Below are positions 1-7,745 of a stretch of 29,486 nt of DNA, piece by piece. The DNA is taken from contig JBKEHQ010000007.1 of assembly GCA_046710875.1 (NCBI GenBank), positions 1 through 29,486 of the forward strand. Reading direction: 5' to 3'. Below the pieces are notes generated by a model, which was given only the letters and a program-made list of their open reading frames with translations, was not told where the DNA came from and ran no database searches. Within the stretch, counting starts at the first letter, position 1. The number at the start of each line of letters is the position of its first letter. The DNA comes from MGIIb-O3 sp046710875 (GTDB taxonomy: Archaea; Thermoplasmatota; Poseidoniia; Poseidoniales; Thalassarchaeaceae). The position numbers were made by a program, and so were the translations under genes.

Positions 1-1632
1 ATTAATTATTACCTTTAATTCCCTAACGGCTCGCATGATAATTCTCTCAGGTTCATTTACCATGAGGCTGACTCTACTCCCAATCCACACTGGCAAGCAA
101 ACCCCATCTGTTTCATCAACTAATACCAAACTACCTGTAAATTCTCCTATATCGGCATCTATTTCTAAAGGAAATATTTCTTCCTCGATTAGTAACCTGT
201 TTATTATTACACTACTAACTTCAATAAAGCCCGAATCTATTTCAGAAATAATTTGCTGTGCAGCTCTACCTATTATTCTATCAATTTCTTTATTTCTTAA
301 CTTAATTGTATCAAGTCCTAAATGAATTACTTTTAGTGGCTTCCATCGCTTTCCTGGAATTATTATTCTTCCTGATTTTCTACTTTTCTCATTCTCCCAA
401 ATATATTTAGCTTCTTTAGTGCACCAGAGTATTTTCTTACCTCTGATCCATAGGTTATCCGGACAACTTCCAAATCTATCCATTATTTTGTTAGTAATTT
501 CACTCCCTATTGGTTGAGGTAAATCTATTGAATCTTCACTAAATTGATTATCATTTAATATTTTTTTAGGTATTTTTATATTTAATTCATTCACTTTTTC
601 AAGTATCGCTACAAAAAATCCTCCTCCATTATTTTTATCATTCCAAATTCTTACACAGTTACGAATAGATTCTAGTATGTTAGGTTCAGTTGGTGGTAGA
701 GTGGAACTAACTACATCCAATTCTATTGTTATGTTACCCCTATCATCTAAAATAGGCCATTCAGTTAAACCTTCATCAAATAATAATTTTGGTAATATTG
801 TACTAGGCTTTACAACTTTTACGGCATATCTCCTCATTATTTCTGCTACAACTGCTTCATTTTCTACAGGATCTAATGAGCATGTTGAATATACTATTCT
901 ACCTCCAGGTTTTGTAATTTCTATTCCCTTACTCAATAAATCAATTTGTAATTTATGAAGGGAACGTCCACCTGAAGGTAACCATTTTCTCCATACATCA
1001 GGATTTTTTCTAGTAGTTCCAGAACCAGTACATGGAGCATCCACTAATACTCTATCATAGCCTAATCCAGGAATTTTAGGGATATGTCTCCCATCATGAT
1101 TCACTATCATACAAGTTCTAGACCCATGTCTTTGTGAATTTGATACCAATGTATTAATTCTTGAACTAGCTATTTCATTAGCCACAACCAAACCTTTATT
1201 GTTTAAATGTTCAGAAATCTGTGTGGTTTTAGATCCTGGTGATGCACACATATCTAGGATGATTTCTCCAGGTTTTGTATCAAGTGCTATTGCCGGAATC
1301 ATAGATACTGATTCCTGCCTAGTTAATCTACCAGTTTCATGTAAAGAAGAGAGTAATACTCTATTTTCACCATCTATTTTACCTCTTTCAAATGGTAATG
1401 TCCAAGCACTACCAACACCATTAAACCAACTTATCCGTGTAGAACCAATCTTAATTAACCAATTTTCTACCCATTTCGAGTCTTCTCTTAGCGGGTTTAC
1501 TCTCACTGTTTCTGGCAATCTTTCAAATGATCCCTGGAACCATTCTTCAGGACCCGTTCTCCATTTACTGACTGCATTGAGCAAAACACTATCCTTTCCA
1601 AGATTATACCAGTAATCAGACTTGCTTGCCAC
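1..1632 (-). CDS. NSUN2/Trm4-like RNA cytosine-C5 methyltransferase (3' end off window)
   Basis: The frame is open from a GTG at 1632 to base 1 (544 codons, no stop), so the C-terminus lies outside the window. An in-frame TGA lies about 20 bases upstream and the GTG is the only plausible start after it, preceded by GGAAGGT. The protein carries the class I methyltransferase motif LDMCASPGSKTTQ (residues 126-138), the catalytic block DAPCTGSGTTRKN (C201), and YSTCSLDPVENEA (C251, the second catalytic cysteine of the RsmB/NOP2/Sun family). The segments LTRQESVSMIP, VNHDGRHIP and KNPDVWRKW resemble eukaryotic NSUN2/Trm4, which makes m5C in tRNA. About 290 residues follow the catalytic core, whereas many archaeal NSUN proteins are near 310 aa in total, so this one has the long NSUN2-like layout. 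Family assignment is firm; tRNA as substrate is inferred from the family. Confidence 0.9.
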   Translation of the reverse strand, partial: MASKSDYWYNLGKDSVLLNAVSKWRTGPEEWFQGSFERLPETVRVNPLREDSKWVENWLIKIGSTRISWFNGVGSAWTLPFERGKIDGENRVLLSSLHETGRLTRQESVSMIPAIALDTKPGEIILDMCASPGSKTTQISEHLNNKGLVVANEIASSRINTLVSNSQRHGSRTCMIVNHDGRHIPKIPGLGYDRVLVDAPCTGSGTTRKNPDVWRKWLPSGGRSLHKLQIDLLSKGIEITKPGGRIVYSTCSLDPVENEAVVAEIMRRYAVKVVKPSTILPKLLFDEGLTEWPILDDRGNITIELDVVSSTLPPTEPNILESIRNCVRIWNDKNNGGGFFVAILEKVNELNIKIPKKILNDNQFSEDSIDLPQPIGSEITNKIMDRFGSCPDNLWIRGKKILWCTKEAKYIWENEKSRKSGRIIIPGKRWKPLKVIHLGLDTIKLRNKEIDRIIGRAAQQIISEIDSGFIEVSSVIINRLLIEEEIFPLEIDADIGEFTGSLVLVDETDGVCLPVWIGSRVSLMVNEPERIIMRAVRELKVIIN

Positions 1633-1645
1633 GACCTTCCGAACA
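1633..1645 (-). promoter_or_regulatory. Ribosome-binding element of the NSUN-like gene
   Basis: On the minus strand the bases directly before the GTG start read TGTTCGGAAGGTC. The purine run GGAAGGT sits one base from the start codon. Almost the same 13 bases precede the GTG start of the PUA-protein gene (11439-11451), with one difference. The repetition helps decide both starts. Whether it is only a Shine-Dalgarno-like site or also a promoter-proximal element cannot be told from sequence. Confidence 0.4.
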
Positions 1646-1789
1646 CGACATCACGAAAGAAATACTCGTACTCCGTATTGAATAAAACATCCAATTTTTA
1701 TTACTTAACAACTATATTTTTCTAAAATATTATACCATTGATGAATCGCTCCCCGATTGTGGACTTGTTCCGCAAAGGGGATGCACGTA

Positions 1790-2143
1790 ATGAGATTAAG
1801 CAGGCGAATAGCAAAAAATAAAGAAAAACCGATACAAACCGATATTTTTGGAGCAACTAAGAAATTAATTGAATTGGTAGATAGAGCTAGAAATAACTCT
1901 CTAAGTCAAGGACCATTAGTACCAATTCAGGCATTAGTAACTATAGAAAATGATGAATGGACTTGGCAAACTGTTAATCGTGAAGTTCTAGAAAATTTAA
2001 GTCATAGATTGGTTTTTCAAACTCCAAATGGTAATCGTCGTGAGATTCTAATGACTTCAAGTATGGATAATGCAATGGATGCAGCATCAATGATAGTGGA
2101 ACTCGATGGTGGTTGTGTATTAATCGAGTCTTTAGAAGCATAA
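1790..2143 (+). CDS. Conserved-looking hypothetical protein, 117 aa
   Basis: I do not recognise this protein. From ATG 1790 it is 117 aa: a basic N-terminus (MRLSRRIAKNKEK), a predicted helix around GATKKLIELVDRARN, then alternating strand-like segments (IQALVTIENDEWTW, HRLVFQTPNG, GGCVLIESLEA) suggesting a small alpha/beta domain. It has no signal peptide, membrane helix or cysteine cluster. The frame also allows TTG 1757 and ATG 1781; 1790 is preferred because GGGG lies about nine bases upstream, while the ATG at 1781 directly abuts that run. It is divergent from the NSUN-like gene and 65 bases upstream of the Sec61-beta gene on the same strand, so the two could be co-transcribed. Coding character is supported by the uninterrupted frame and the downstream gene's orientation; function is unknown. 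Confidence 0.6.
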   Translation: MRLSRRIAKNKEKPIQTDIFGATKKLIELVDRARNNSLSQGPLVPIQALVTIENDEWTWQTVNREVLENLSHRLVFQTPNGNRREILMTSSMDNAMDAASMIVELDGGCVLIESLEA

Positions 2144-2208
2144 TCATAATTTAATATTATTTTATTGGGCTCGTGAGTTTGAAATAGTCTATATGGGTGC
2201 GAAGGTCG

Positions 2209-2400
2209 ATGGCAAAGGATAAGAAGGGTAGTGGAATCCAGCAAGCAGCTGGATTAATTCGTTATTTTGATGAAGAAAGTGAAGATGCCATTCAAATATC
2301 AAAAGGTGCAATATATTTCGCCTGTATATCATTCTCATTAGTAATTTATCTAGCACAACATGGCGTTTGGTCATGGATGTATGGTGCACTTGGTCTTTAA
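2209..2400 (+). CDS. secG: Sec61-beta (SecG-type) subunit of the protein translocase
   Basis: A 63-aa protein with the layout of archaeal Sec61-beta: a short Gly/Lys-rich cytosolic N-terminus (MAKDKKGSGIQQAAG), the conserved stretch LIRYFDEESEDAIQIS, then one membrane helix (about residues 32-52). Family members run LMRYFDEE..AIKLSP before a single helix, so the match is strong despite the short length. It would be the small tail-anchored subunit of the SecYE-beta channel. The start is ATG 2209, with GAAGGT just upstream; a GTG at 2197 in the same frame would add four residues before the usual MAK and is less likely. Its TAA overlaps the stop of the convergent gene 2397-3152 by the shared bases TTAA. 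No other Sec genes are nearby. Confidence 0.9.
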   Translation: MAKDKKGSGIQQAAGLIRYFDEESEDAIQISKGAIYFACISFSLVIYLAQHGVWSWMYGALGL

Positions 2401-3152
2401 TTATCATCAAATAATATATTTGTAGATTGTAAATCTGTTTTCGGATTTGCCCTAATTATTGCTTTTTCTGCTCTACTCAATGCGCGTTCAACAGCAGGGG
2501 AATTCCTATCAGATAAAGCCGTCCTTGCTTCCTCCAATGCATTATCTGCGGCCAAAATAAATTCAACCGAATCTTCATTTACCCCTCTAAGTAATCTAAC
2601 CGAATCTTCTAATTTTAGAATGTTTTCATTCATCTCATCTTTGGCTATTTTAATCAGACTACTCCATGATTTTATATGCTCTTCAATACTTAAATTTGTT
2701 ACTCTTTCAAAGGATTTTAGTCTATATGGTTCCCACGGATTTCTGCCTAGACTTGCTACTATGTCATGCACACATCTAGCACGTATTGACAACTCTCCTC
2801 TAATTTCTATTTTATTATAGAAACACCGATTAAAAAGTCCAAATCCCCAATAATGTGAACTATTTATCTTAATATCCAAATCATTTGATTTACACATTAA
2901 CTCCCAAACTTGCTGATCCCAGTTTGAATCGTCATTAATAAATGGCGTTTCATGTGAACCAATTGAGTATAATACGGACTTTGCGACGTCTCCTAGATAG
3001 ATTCCTCTACTCTTTTTCAAACCTTTTGCTTCCAAAAATCCCTTTTCATTAATATCCATTTTTGGATTACCTTGCACTACTTGTGCATACAAAATCGAAA
3101 CCCCTGCTCCATTTGATGAATAACTATCTAACTCGTAGTAAGGCCGGTTCAC
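2397..3152 (-). CDS. Hypothetical protein, 251 aa, helical C-terminal half
   Basis: I do not recognise this protein. It starts at GTG 3152 with a weak GAGAAG purine tract upstream. The N-terminal half (about 1-140) looks like a mixed alpha/beta soluble domain with many aromatics (WGFGLFNRCFYNK, ARCVHDIVASLGRNPWEPY). The C-terminal part (about 150-240) is charged and helical (IKSWSSLIKIAKDEMNEN, AVERALSRAEKAIIRA) and may be a helical bundle or short coiled coil. No signal peptide, membrane helix or metal-binding cysteine pairs are seen. The gene faces Sec61-beta tail to tail, sharing four bases at the stops, and follows the recombinase gene on the same strand (57-base gap), so it may be read from the same transcript. 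No function is proposed. Confidence 0.65.
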   Translation of the reverse strand: MNRPYYELDSYSSNGAGVSILYAQVVQGNPKMDINEKGFLEAKGLKKSRGIYLGDVAKSVLYSIGSHETPFINDDSNWDQQVWELMCKSNDLDIKINSSHYWGFGLFNRCFYNKIEIRGELSIRARCVHDIVASLGRNPWEPYRLKSFERVTNLSIEEHIKSWSSLIKIAKDEMNENILKLEDSVRLLRGVNEDSVEFILAADNALEEARTALSDRNSPAVERALSRAEKAIIRANPKTDLQSTNILFDDN

Positions 3153-3209
3153 GTTCTTCTCACGACATCTATTTGATTGAATGTTGTGTATGAATAAACT
3201 ACTTTCAAG

Positions 3210-4310
3210 TTAGTTTGTAGTTTTTATGCCTATAGTTTTAATTTCTTTAATTACCTCTTCAGAATTATTCTGATCAGCAATAGTAATTTTCTTTTGAGCT
3301 CTATGATATATTTCACGTAAGGTTTGATCTCCTATTTCAAGATAAACTCGTGTTGTAGCTATACTAGCATGCCCTAATAGTCTTTGAATTGTAACTAAAT
3401 CTGCACCTCTCTCCAATAATCCAGTAGCAAAAGTATGCCTGAGAGTGTGAGGGCTGAGCTTACTCTTGGGAATATCTGCTGCTTCTGCTATCTTATCTAT
3501 TATTTTTTGAACCGATCGTGGATTCATCCTATTCCCTCTACTGGATAAAAATAATGCACGATTATCTGTTTCATTCTTGCAACGCTTAAGTCTAGATTTC
3601 CTCATTGGATACCATGAATTTATTGCAATAACAGTTGAATTAGTAAATAAAACAGTCCTGTCCTTTTCTCCTTTTCCACCAATTACAAGTGCAGATAAAT
3701 CTTCAAAATCTAAATCGTCAATATCAAGTCCACATAATTCTGATACCCTCAATCCTGTATCAAGCATGATTGTTACAATGGGTGAAGCCAAACAATCCTC
3801 AGATTGACTTGTGGACAATAAAACTCTCTTCAATTCATTTTTACCTAGTGTCTTAGGTAAAGAACGGCTTCTCGAAGGTCTTTGAATCCAATCAGGAATC
3901 ATATAACCCAACCATTTTAATAAATGAGAAATAGATGCTATTCTTGCATTAATTGTTGAGGGCTTTAATTTACTAATACTATTTAGCCATGCATCTATTC
4001 TTCCATTATTGGGGTCACTAAATGAGTGAATATTTTTAACAGATATACTCTGCATTTTCTCCCATTTTATAGAATTTTCATTTGGTAGATTTGTAACTGA
4101 GAAGGTTTTAACTCCGACAATGTATGATCTAATTGTGTGCTCACTTTTTTTCTCAGTTCGCAATTTTTGTAACCAACATTCAAACCAAGGTAATTTAGAT
4201 ATCCTATCTAATCTTGGAGGTAATGGGATTTTTGAATTTACAAAAATAATCTCTTGAGGCATAATATCATCTACTTTCGTATTTGAAAATATTTCACCTT
4301 CTTCTTCCAT
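3210..4310 (-). CDS. xerA: Xer-type tyrosine recombinase
   Basis: A 366-aa phage-integrase-family recombinase. The C-terminal catalytic domain has the full set: R188 in DTGLRVSEL, K213 in GGKGEKDRTV, H288 and R291 in SPHTLRHTFA, H314 in LLGHAS, and the nucleophile Y323 in RVYLEIGD. An N-terminal SAM-like core-binding domain spans about 40-140 (WLQKLRTEKKSEHTIRSY). Archaeal XerA and bacterial XerC/D resolve chromosome dimers at dif sites, and the family also moves integrative elements. No attachment repeats, tRNA junction or cargo genes flank it, so a housekeeping Xer role is more likely than an integrase role. It has an extra acidic N-terminus of about 35 residues; the start may instead be M17 (MPQEI). 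The symbol follows the archaeal convention and is tentative. Confidence 0.85.
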   Translation of the reverse strand: MEEEGEIFSNTKVDDIMPQEIIFVNSKIPLPPRLDRISKLPWFECWLQKLRTEKKSEHTIRSYIVGVKTFSVTNLPNENSIKWEKMQSISVKNIHSFSDPNNGRIDAWLNSISKLKPSTINARIASISHLLKWLGYMIPDWIQRPSRSRSLPKTLGKNELKRVLLSTSQSEDCLASPIVTIMLDTGLRVSELCGLDIDDLDFEDLSALVIGGKGEKDRTVLFTNSTVIAINSWYPMRKSRLKRCKNETDNRALFLSSRGNRMNPRSVQKIIDKIAEAADIPKSKLSPHTLRHTFATGLLERGADLVTIQRLLGHASIATTRVYLEIGDQTLREIYHRAQKKITIADQNNSEEVIKEIKTIGIKTTN

Positions 4311-4335
4311 TATATCGACTCATGCCGTAAATGAC

Positions 4336-4405
4336 GTATGCATACCTGCCCTAACGAACGTTAATCAAGGAGCCAATAGAGTATTGAATGCTTCTCATGA
4401 TTGGC
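4336..4405. repeat. Cluster of short inverted repeats upstream of the recombinase gene
   Basis: The 136-base gap between rimK and the recombinase gene contains three short dyads: a perfect 10-base palindrome GTATGCATAC (4336-4345), TAACG-AA-CGTTA (4352-4363), and GCCAAT (4372-4377) paired with ATTGGC (4400-4405). All lie upstream of the recombinase start at 4310, so they could be operator or recombinase-binding sites. None matches a dif consensus I know, and short dyads are common in AT-rich DNA, so confidence is low. Confidence 0.25.
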
Positions 4406-4446
4406 AATAAGTCATGTAGATTTTGATATATTAGTAAAATAGCCGA

Positions 4447-5403
4447 TTAACTGTCAGATTTTATTTTATGGCTATTAGAATCAGGTATTTCTTCAAATTC
4501 ATCTTCTATTTCTACTTCTAGAGAATCATGATATCTAAAACTCAAATATTCCGCAACCTTTTCTGCGATATTAATTCCAGTTGAAACCTCTATTCCCTCT
4601 AGCCCAGGACTAGAATTTACTTCAAGTATTAATGCACCTCTTTTAGATATGAGCATATCTACTCCCGCTATATCAAGTCCTAATGTTTTTGCTGCTAGAC
4701 AAGCGATTATTTTTTGCTCTTCAGTTATTACTACATCTTCTACAGAACCACCTAAATGAAAATTTGAACGAAATTCAGTTCCATTTGCTTTTCGTTTCAT
4801 GGATGCAATAACTTTTCCTCCAACTACCAATACACGTATGTCTTGGCCATGAGACTCTTTGATATATTCCTGAACTAAAGGTCGCATATTCCGTTCTAAC
4901 ATCTGATAAACTAATTGTCTCGCCTGCTGATCTGTTTTAGCTAGAAATACTCCATATCCATGAGTGCCTTCTGTTGATTTAATTACACATGGAGTGCCAC
5001 CAACTCTACTTACTGCTCTAACGGTATCCTTCCAAGAACCCACGTGGGCCGTAATTGGTACTGGAACTGAATTATCAGACATCATTTGACAAGCAACTAA
5101 TTTATCCCGGCTACTCATTATTCCATTACTTGAATTTAGTATTACTACTCCTTTACTTTCAAATTGTCTAACTATCGCAACCCCTCTTCTAGTTATTGAG
5201 TAACCTATTCTTGGTAGAACAGCTTCACATTCAACAGGCCAACCTCGGTGAAAAATCTTACCTCCATCCTTATCTATAACTATAGTCAAACTCAACGGGT
5301 CAATTATTTTGACATCCCAACCTGCTTTTTCTGTTTCTTCTAATAGCCGCTTGGTACTATACAAATCAGGACCTCTTGAGAGTATCACAAGTCGCGGCTT
5401 CAT
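4447..5403 (-). CDS. rimK: RimK-like ATP-grasp amino-acid ligase
   Basis: A 318-aa ATP-grasp ligase close to bacterial RimK, which adds glutamates to the C-terminus of ribosomal protein S6. Seen: an N-terminal Rossmann-like preATP domain (LVILSRGPDLYSTKRL), SSNGIMSSRDKLVACQMM, the phosphate-binding loop in KSTEGTHGYGV, FRSNFHLGGSVE, and the metal-binding C-terminal block LEVNSSPGLEGIE. Length fits RimK (about 300 aa) plus an acidic tail of about 25 residues. Archaea lack bacterial S6, so the acceptor here is unknown. Archaeal relatives with other substrates are LysX/ArgX (amino-group carrier protein) and MptN/CofF (pterin and F420 glutamylation). No lysine, arginine or F420 genes are nearby. 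It is upstream of the recombinase gene on the same strand with a 136-base gap, and divergent from the SAP gene. Confidence 0.85.
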   Translation of the reverse strand: MKPRLVILSRGPDLYSTKRLLEETEKAGWDVKIIDPLSLTIVIDKDGGKIFHRGWPVECEAVLPRIGYSITRRGVAIVRQFESKGVVILNSSNGIMSSRDKLVACQMMSDNSVPVPITAHVGSWKDTVRAVSRVGGTPCVIKSTEGTHGYGVFLAKTDQQARQLVYQMLERNMRPLVQEYIKESHGQDIRVLVVGGKVIASMKRKANGTEFRSNFHLGGSVEDVVITEEQKIIACLAAKTLGLDIAGVDMLISKRGALILEVNSSPGLEGIEVSTGINIAEKVAEYLSFRYHDSLEVEIEDEFEEIPDSNSHKIKSDS

Positions 5404-5445
5404 AGTTTTCGCAACAAAAACTACTTCTTGAGTTCTTTGCTTGAA

Positions 5446-5457
5446 TTTATAATTAAA
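5446..5457 (+). promoter_or_regulatory. TATA-like box for the SAP-domain gene
   Basis: TTTATAATTAAA lies in the 128-base divergent gap between rimK and the SAP-domain gene. A start about 25 bases downstream (near 5478) would give a leader of about 50 bases. That leader can fold in two competing ways: CTTTG-AAA-CAAAG (5483-5495), or CCCTTT (5469-5474) with AAAGGG (5492-5497). Promoter position is inferred only from the motif. Confidence 0.35.
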
Positions 5458-5531
5458 CTATCATAGTGCCCTTTCTGTGATACTTTGAAACAAAGGGATT
5501 GAAAACCATTACTTATGGCTCGATTAATATA

Positions 5532-7658
5532 ATGAGCAAAGATGACCAGTCTACTTTCGACTCTGATTTATTATCGGAGATGTCAGTTGCAGAGCTAAGG
5601 GGCATTTGTAAAAAACTTGAATTACATGTCTCAGGTAAAAAATCTGTGTTAATAGACAGGATAATATCGGAAAATGGTCATAAAAATAATCCAATAAATG
5701 ATGAAATAGATGAATTAATTCTTATTGATGATGATGAAGTTATAAATATCGCAGAAAATGAAATTAGTAAAAAAATAGATGAGCTAATTTTACAAAAAAC
5801 TCCAAAGCCTTTAGTTAAAAAATTAATTGAAGCCGATGAAAAATCAATAAGTTTACCATATGAAAATGATGATTCCGAAGTCTTTGTAGCAGAAATAATT
5901 CAATCAGATATAAGTAAAAAAGTAGATAAAATTATTGACATGGAAGATAATTCCCCAACTGTCATTACACTACCATCTTTAAAAAATCTAAAATTAGATA
6001 AAAAAGTTATTGGTGCAATATTTGCAATTTTATTATTAGTCGGCGGAACTGTATTTTTTGTAATAAATAATGATAATTCATTCTCTCCTAGGGCTTTAAA
6101 ATATGGGGATGAAATGAACTTTAATGTAGAAGAAGCAAAGATTACTATTCTTGGTGATGATATGGTGAAAATATTCCGCGATTCATCAGGAAGTGTACTT
6201 GAAGATGCATGTGGAGAGTTAGAAATTAGTATGAATGGAGTTGGTAAAGTATCTGTTTCTAGGGAGGAAAAAATTTCTACGGATAACCTAGGACGTTCGG
6301 GATTTTACACTGCAGAAAAAAAAATAGAGCATACTTTAGTTGTTGATTTTGAAGGTAAGACTTGGAGGGATGTCGATGAATGTGGAAATCTAGGATGGTC
6401 AATGGCAGGAAATTCTCTTGATATGATTACAACATCATGGACAGAACTAGAAGCCAAAGAATTAAAGCGTACAAAAACAGATATTATCTTTGTAGACATA
6501 GAGAATAAAATTACAAATATGCAATCAGTAACTTATGGTTTAGATGGAGTAAGTGAATTAGATGTATTACTTCCAGTACTAACTTTGCCATTAAAACCCA
6601 TAGAATTAAAATCATTTTTTGGCGATAGGAGTTTATCAGAGGGTTCAAATTCCATGGGAGATGAATCTTGGGATTCTGATTGGGAATGGTCAGTAGGCAA
6701 GGAATTCAAAAGTTCCAACCATGGACTTGTCCGTACAATAAATATTTATCATTCAGAAATCGGTAAATGTATTGGCCATGCAAATATCGAGATTCAAGTA
6801 AAGGAAAACTATCCATGGCCAATTAGGCAAGAAGTAGATATCTTAATAGATAAAAATTCTCAAAATAATGAATGTAATTTTTTAGTTAGTTCTGCAACTG
6901 ACTCTCTCCTACCAGATGGAAAACTCACAATTAGATTAAAAATGGGTGAATCCAGTAGCGTTACCGGCCTTGCCCCAATTGATTGGGGTAAGGATTATCT
7001 AAAACCAGAGGCTTTTGATGATAGGCCAAGAAACTCGGATAAGAAAAAATGGATAGATTCTATGTGGGATGAATCAGATATCCGTTCCTTTAATCTTGAA
7101 GATGCCAAACAATGCCTGATAAATAATCATCCTTCATCAGATATATCAATTGCAATTAATGATGGAGGGTACATCTGGCAAGCAAGTTATAATCATCCTG
7201 AAAATTCTATAAATTCTCAATGGAATCTATCATGGGTTGATCCAGATGATAAATCTGGTTGGCTCACTTTAGATGGTGTTGACTCAGAAAATTGTACTAT
7301 AATAAATAGTGAAAATAATGCCCAAGGAGAAATAAATTGGAATAAAAATTCGGTTCCAGATACTCCTACATTAAGCCTTTTAGAACAAAGAATATTGGAC
7401 GAAAAGAGGTATCCTGATTTACATGATAGTATTGCCAACTCTCAAAACTCATGGAATTCTGATTTAAAGATGGGATACCGGCTTTCTGTTTCTGAAGAGA
7501 GTGAATTGTTAAGTTTAATTCCGATAGATCTAATCGATGGACAGGTATCAATGACCGGCACGCGTAAATGGACTAATTCAGGTAAAGATAACACAGTTTC
7601 TTTCATCCTAAATGCACAGACTGGAGAGATGCTTGCATGGTATTTGTTACAAAATTAG
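5532..7658 (+). CDS. SAP-domain, single-pass membrane protein with large exterior domain
   Basis: From ATG 5532 this is a 708-aa protein. Residues about 12-50 (LLSEMSVAELRGICKKLEL, then GKKSVLIDRI) match the SAP helix-extended loop-helix fold, a putative DNA-binding module related in shape to LEM/HeH domains. An acidic, low-complexity linker follows (50-155), then one strong hydrophobic segment (about 157-178, GAIFAILLLVGGTVFFVI). The remaining 530 residues have six cysteines and repeated WxxD/aromatic motifs typical of an exported beta-rich domain. No cleavable signal is seen, so the likely topology is N-inside, C-outside. An in-frame TTG at 5499 would add 11 residues but abuts AAAGGGA with no spacing. 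It is 87 bases upstream of parA on the same strand. Function of the exterior domain is not recognised. Confidence 0.8.
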   Translation: MSKDDQSTFDSDLLSEMSVAELRGICKKLELHVSGKKSVLIDRIISENGHKNNPINDEIDELILIDDDEVINIAENEISKKIDELILQKTPKPLVKKLIEADEKSISLPYENDDSEVFVAEIIQSDISKKVDKIIDMEDNSPTVITLPSLKNLKLDKKVIGAIFAILLLVGGTVFFVINNDNSFSPRALKYGDEMNFNVEEAKITILGDDMVKIFRDSSGSVLEDACGELEISMNGVGKVSVSREEKISTDNLGRSGFYTAEKKIEHTLVVDFEGKTWRDVDECGNLGWSMAGNSLDMITTSWTELEAKELKRTKTDIIFVDIENKITNMQSVTYGLDGVSELDVLLPVLTLPLKPIELKSFFGDRSLSEGSNSMGDESWDSDWEWSVGKEFKSSNHGLVRTINIYHSEIGKCIGHANIEIQVKENYPWPIRQEVDILIDKNSQNNECNFLVSSATDSLLPDGKLTIRLKMGESSSVTGLAPIDWGKDYLKPEAFDDRPRNSDKKKWIDSMWDESDIRSFNLEDAKQCLINNHPSSDISIAINDGGYIWQASYNHPENSINSQWNLSWVDPDDKSGWLTLDGVDSENCTIINSENNAQGEINWNKNSVPDTPTLSLLEQRILDEKRYPDLHDSIANSQNSWNSDLKMGYRLSVSEESELLSLIPIDLIDGQVSMTGTRKWTNSGKDNTVSFILNAQTGEMLAWYLLQN

Positions 7659-7745
7659 TTGGCTTAAAATAAACTACTTCAATCTACTATGATGATACAT
7701 GTTCCATGCGGCATATTCAACACCTTGCTAACACTCGTCTAATCC

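Noticed and set aside
1503..1694. 63-codon minus-strand frame overlapping the start of the NSUN-like gene
   Set aside because: It overlaps the NSUN2-like coding sequence in another frame, shows no recognisable motif, and ends inside the real gene.
3210..4310. Recombinase as integrase of a mobile element
   Set aside because: No flanking direct repeats, disrupted tRNA, or element cargo genes are seen; neighbours are ordinary chromosomal genes.
4410..4452. AATCGGC plus nearby ATATATC as a possible archaeal dif site
   Set aside because: The centre resembles the Pyrococcus/Sulfolobus dif core, but the left arm does not form the required inverted repeat and part of it is the rimK stop codon region.
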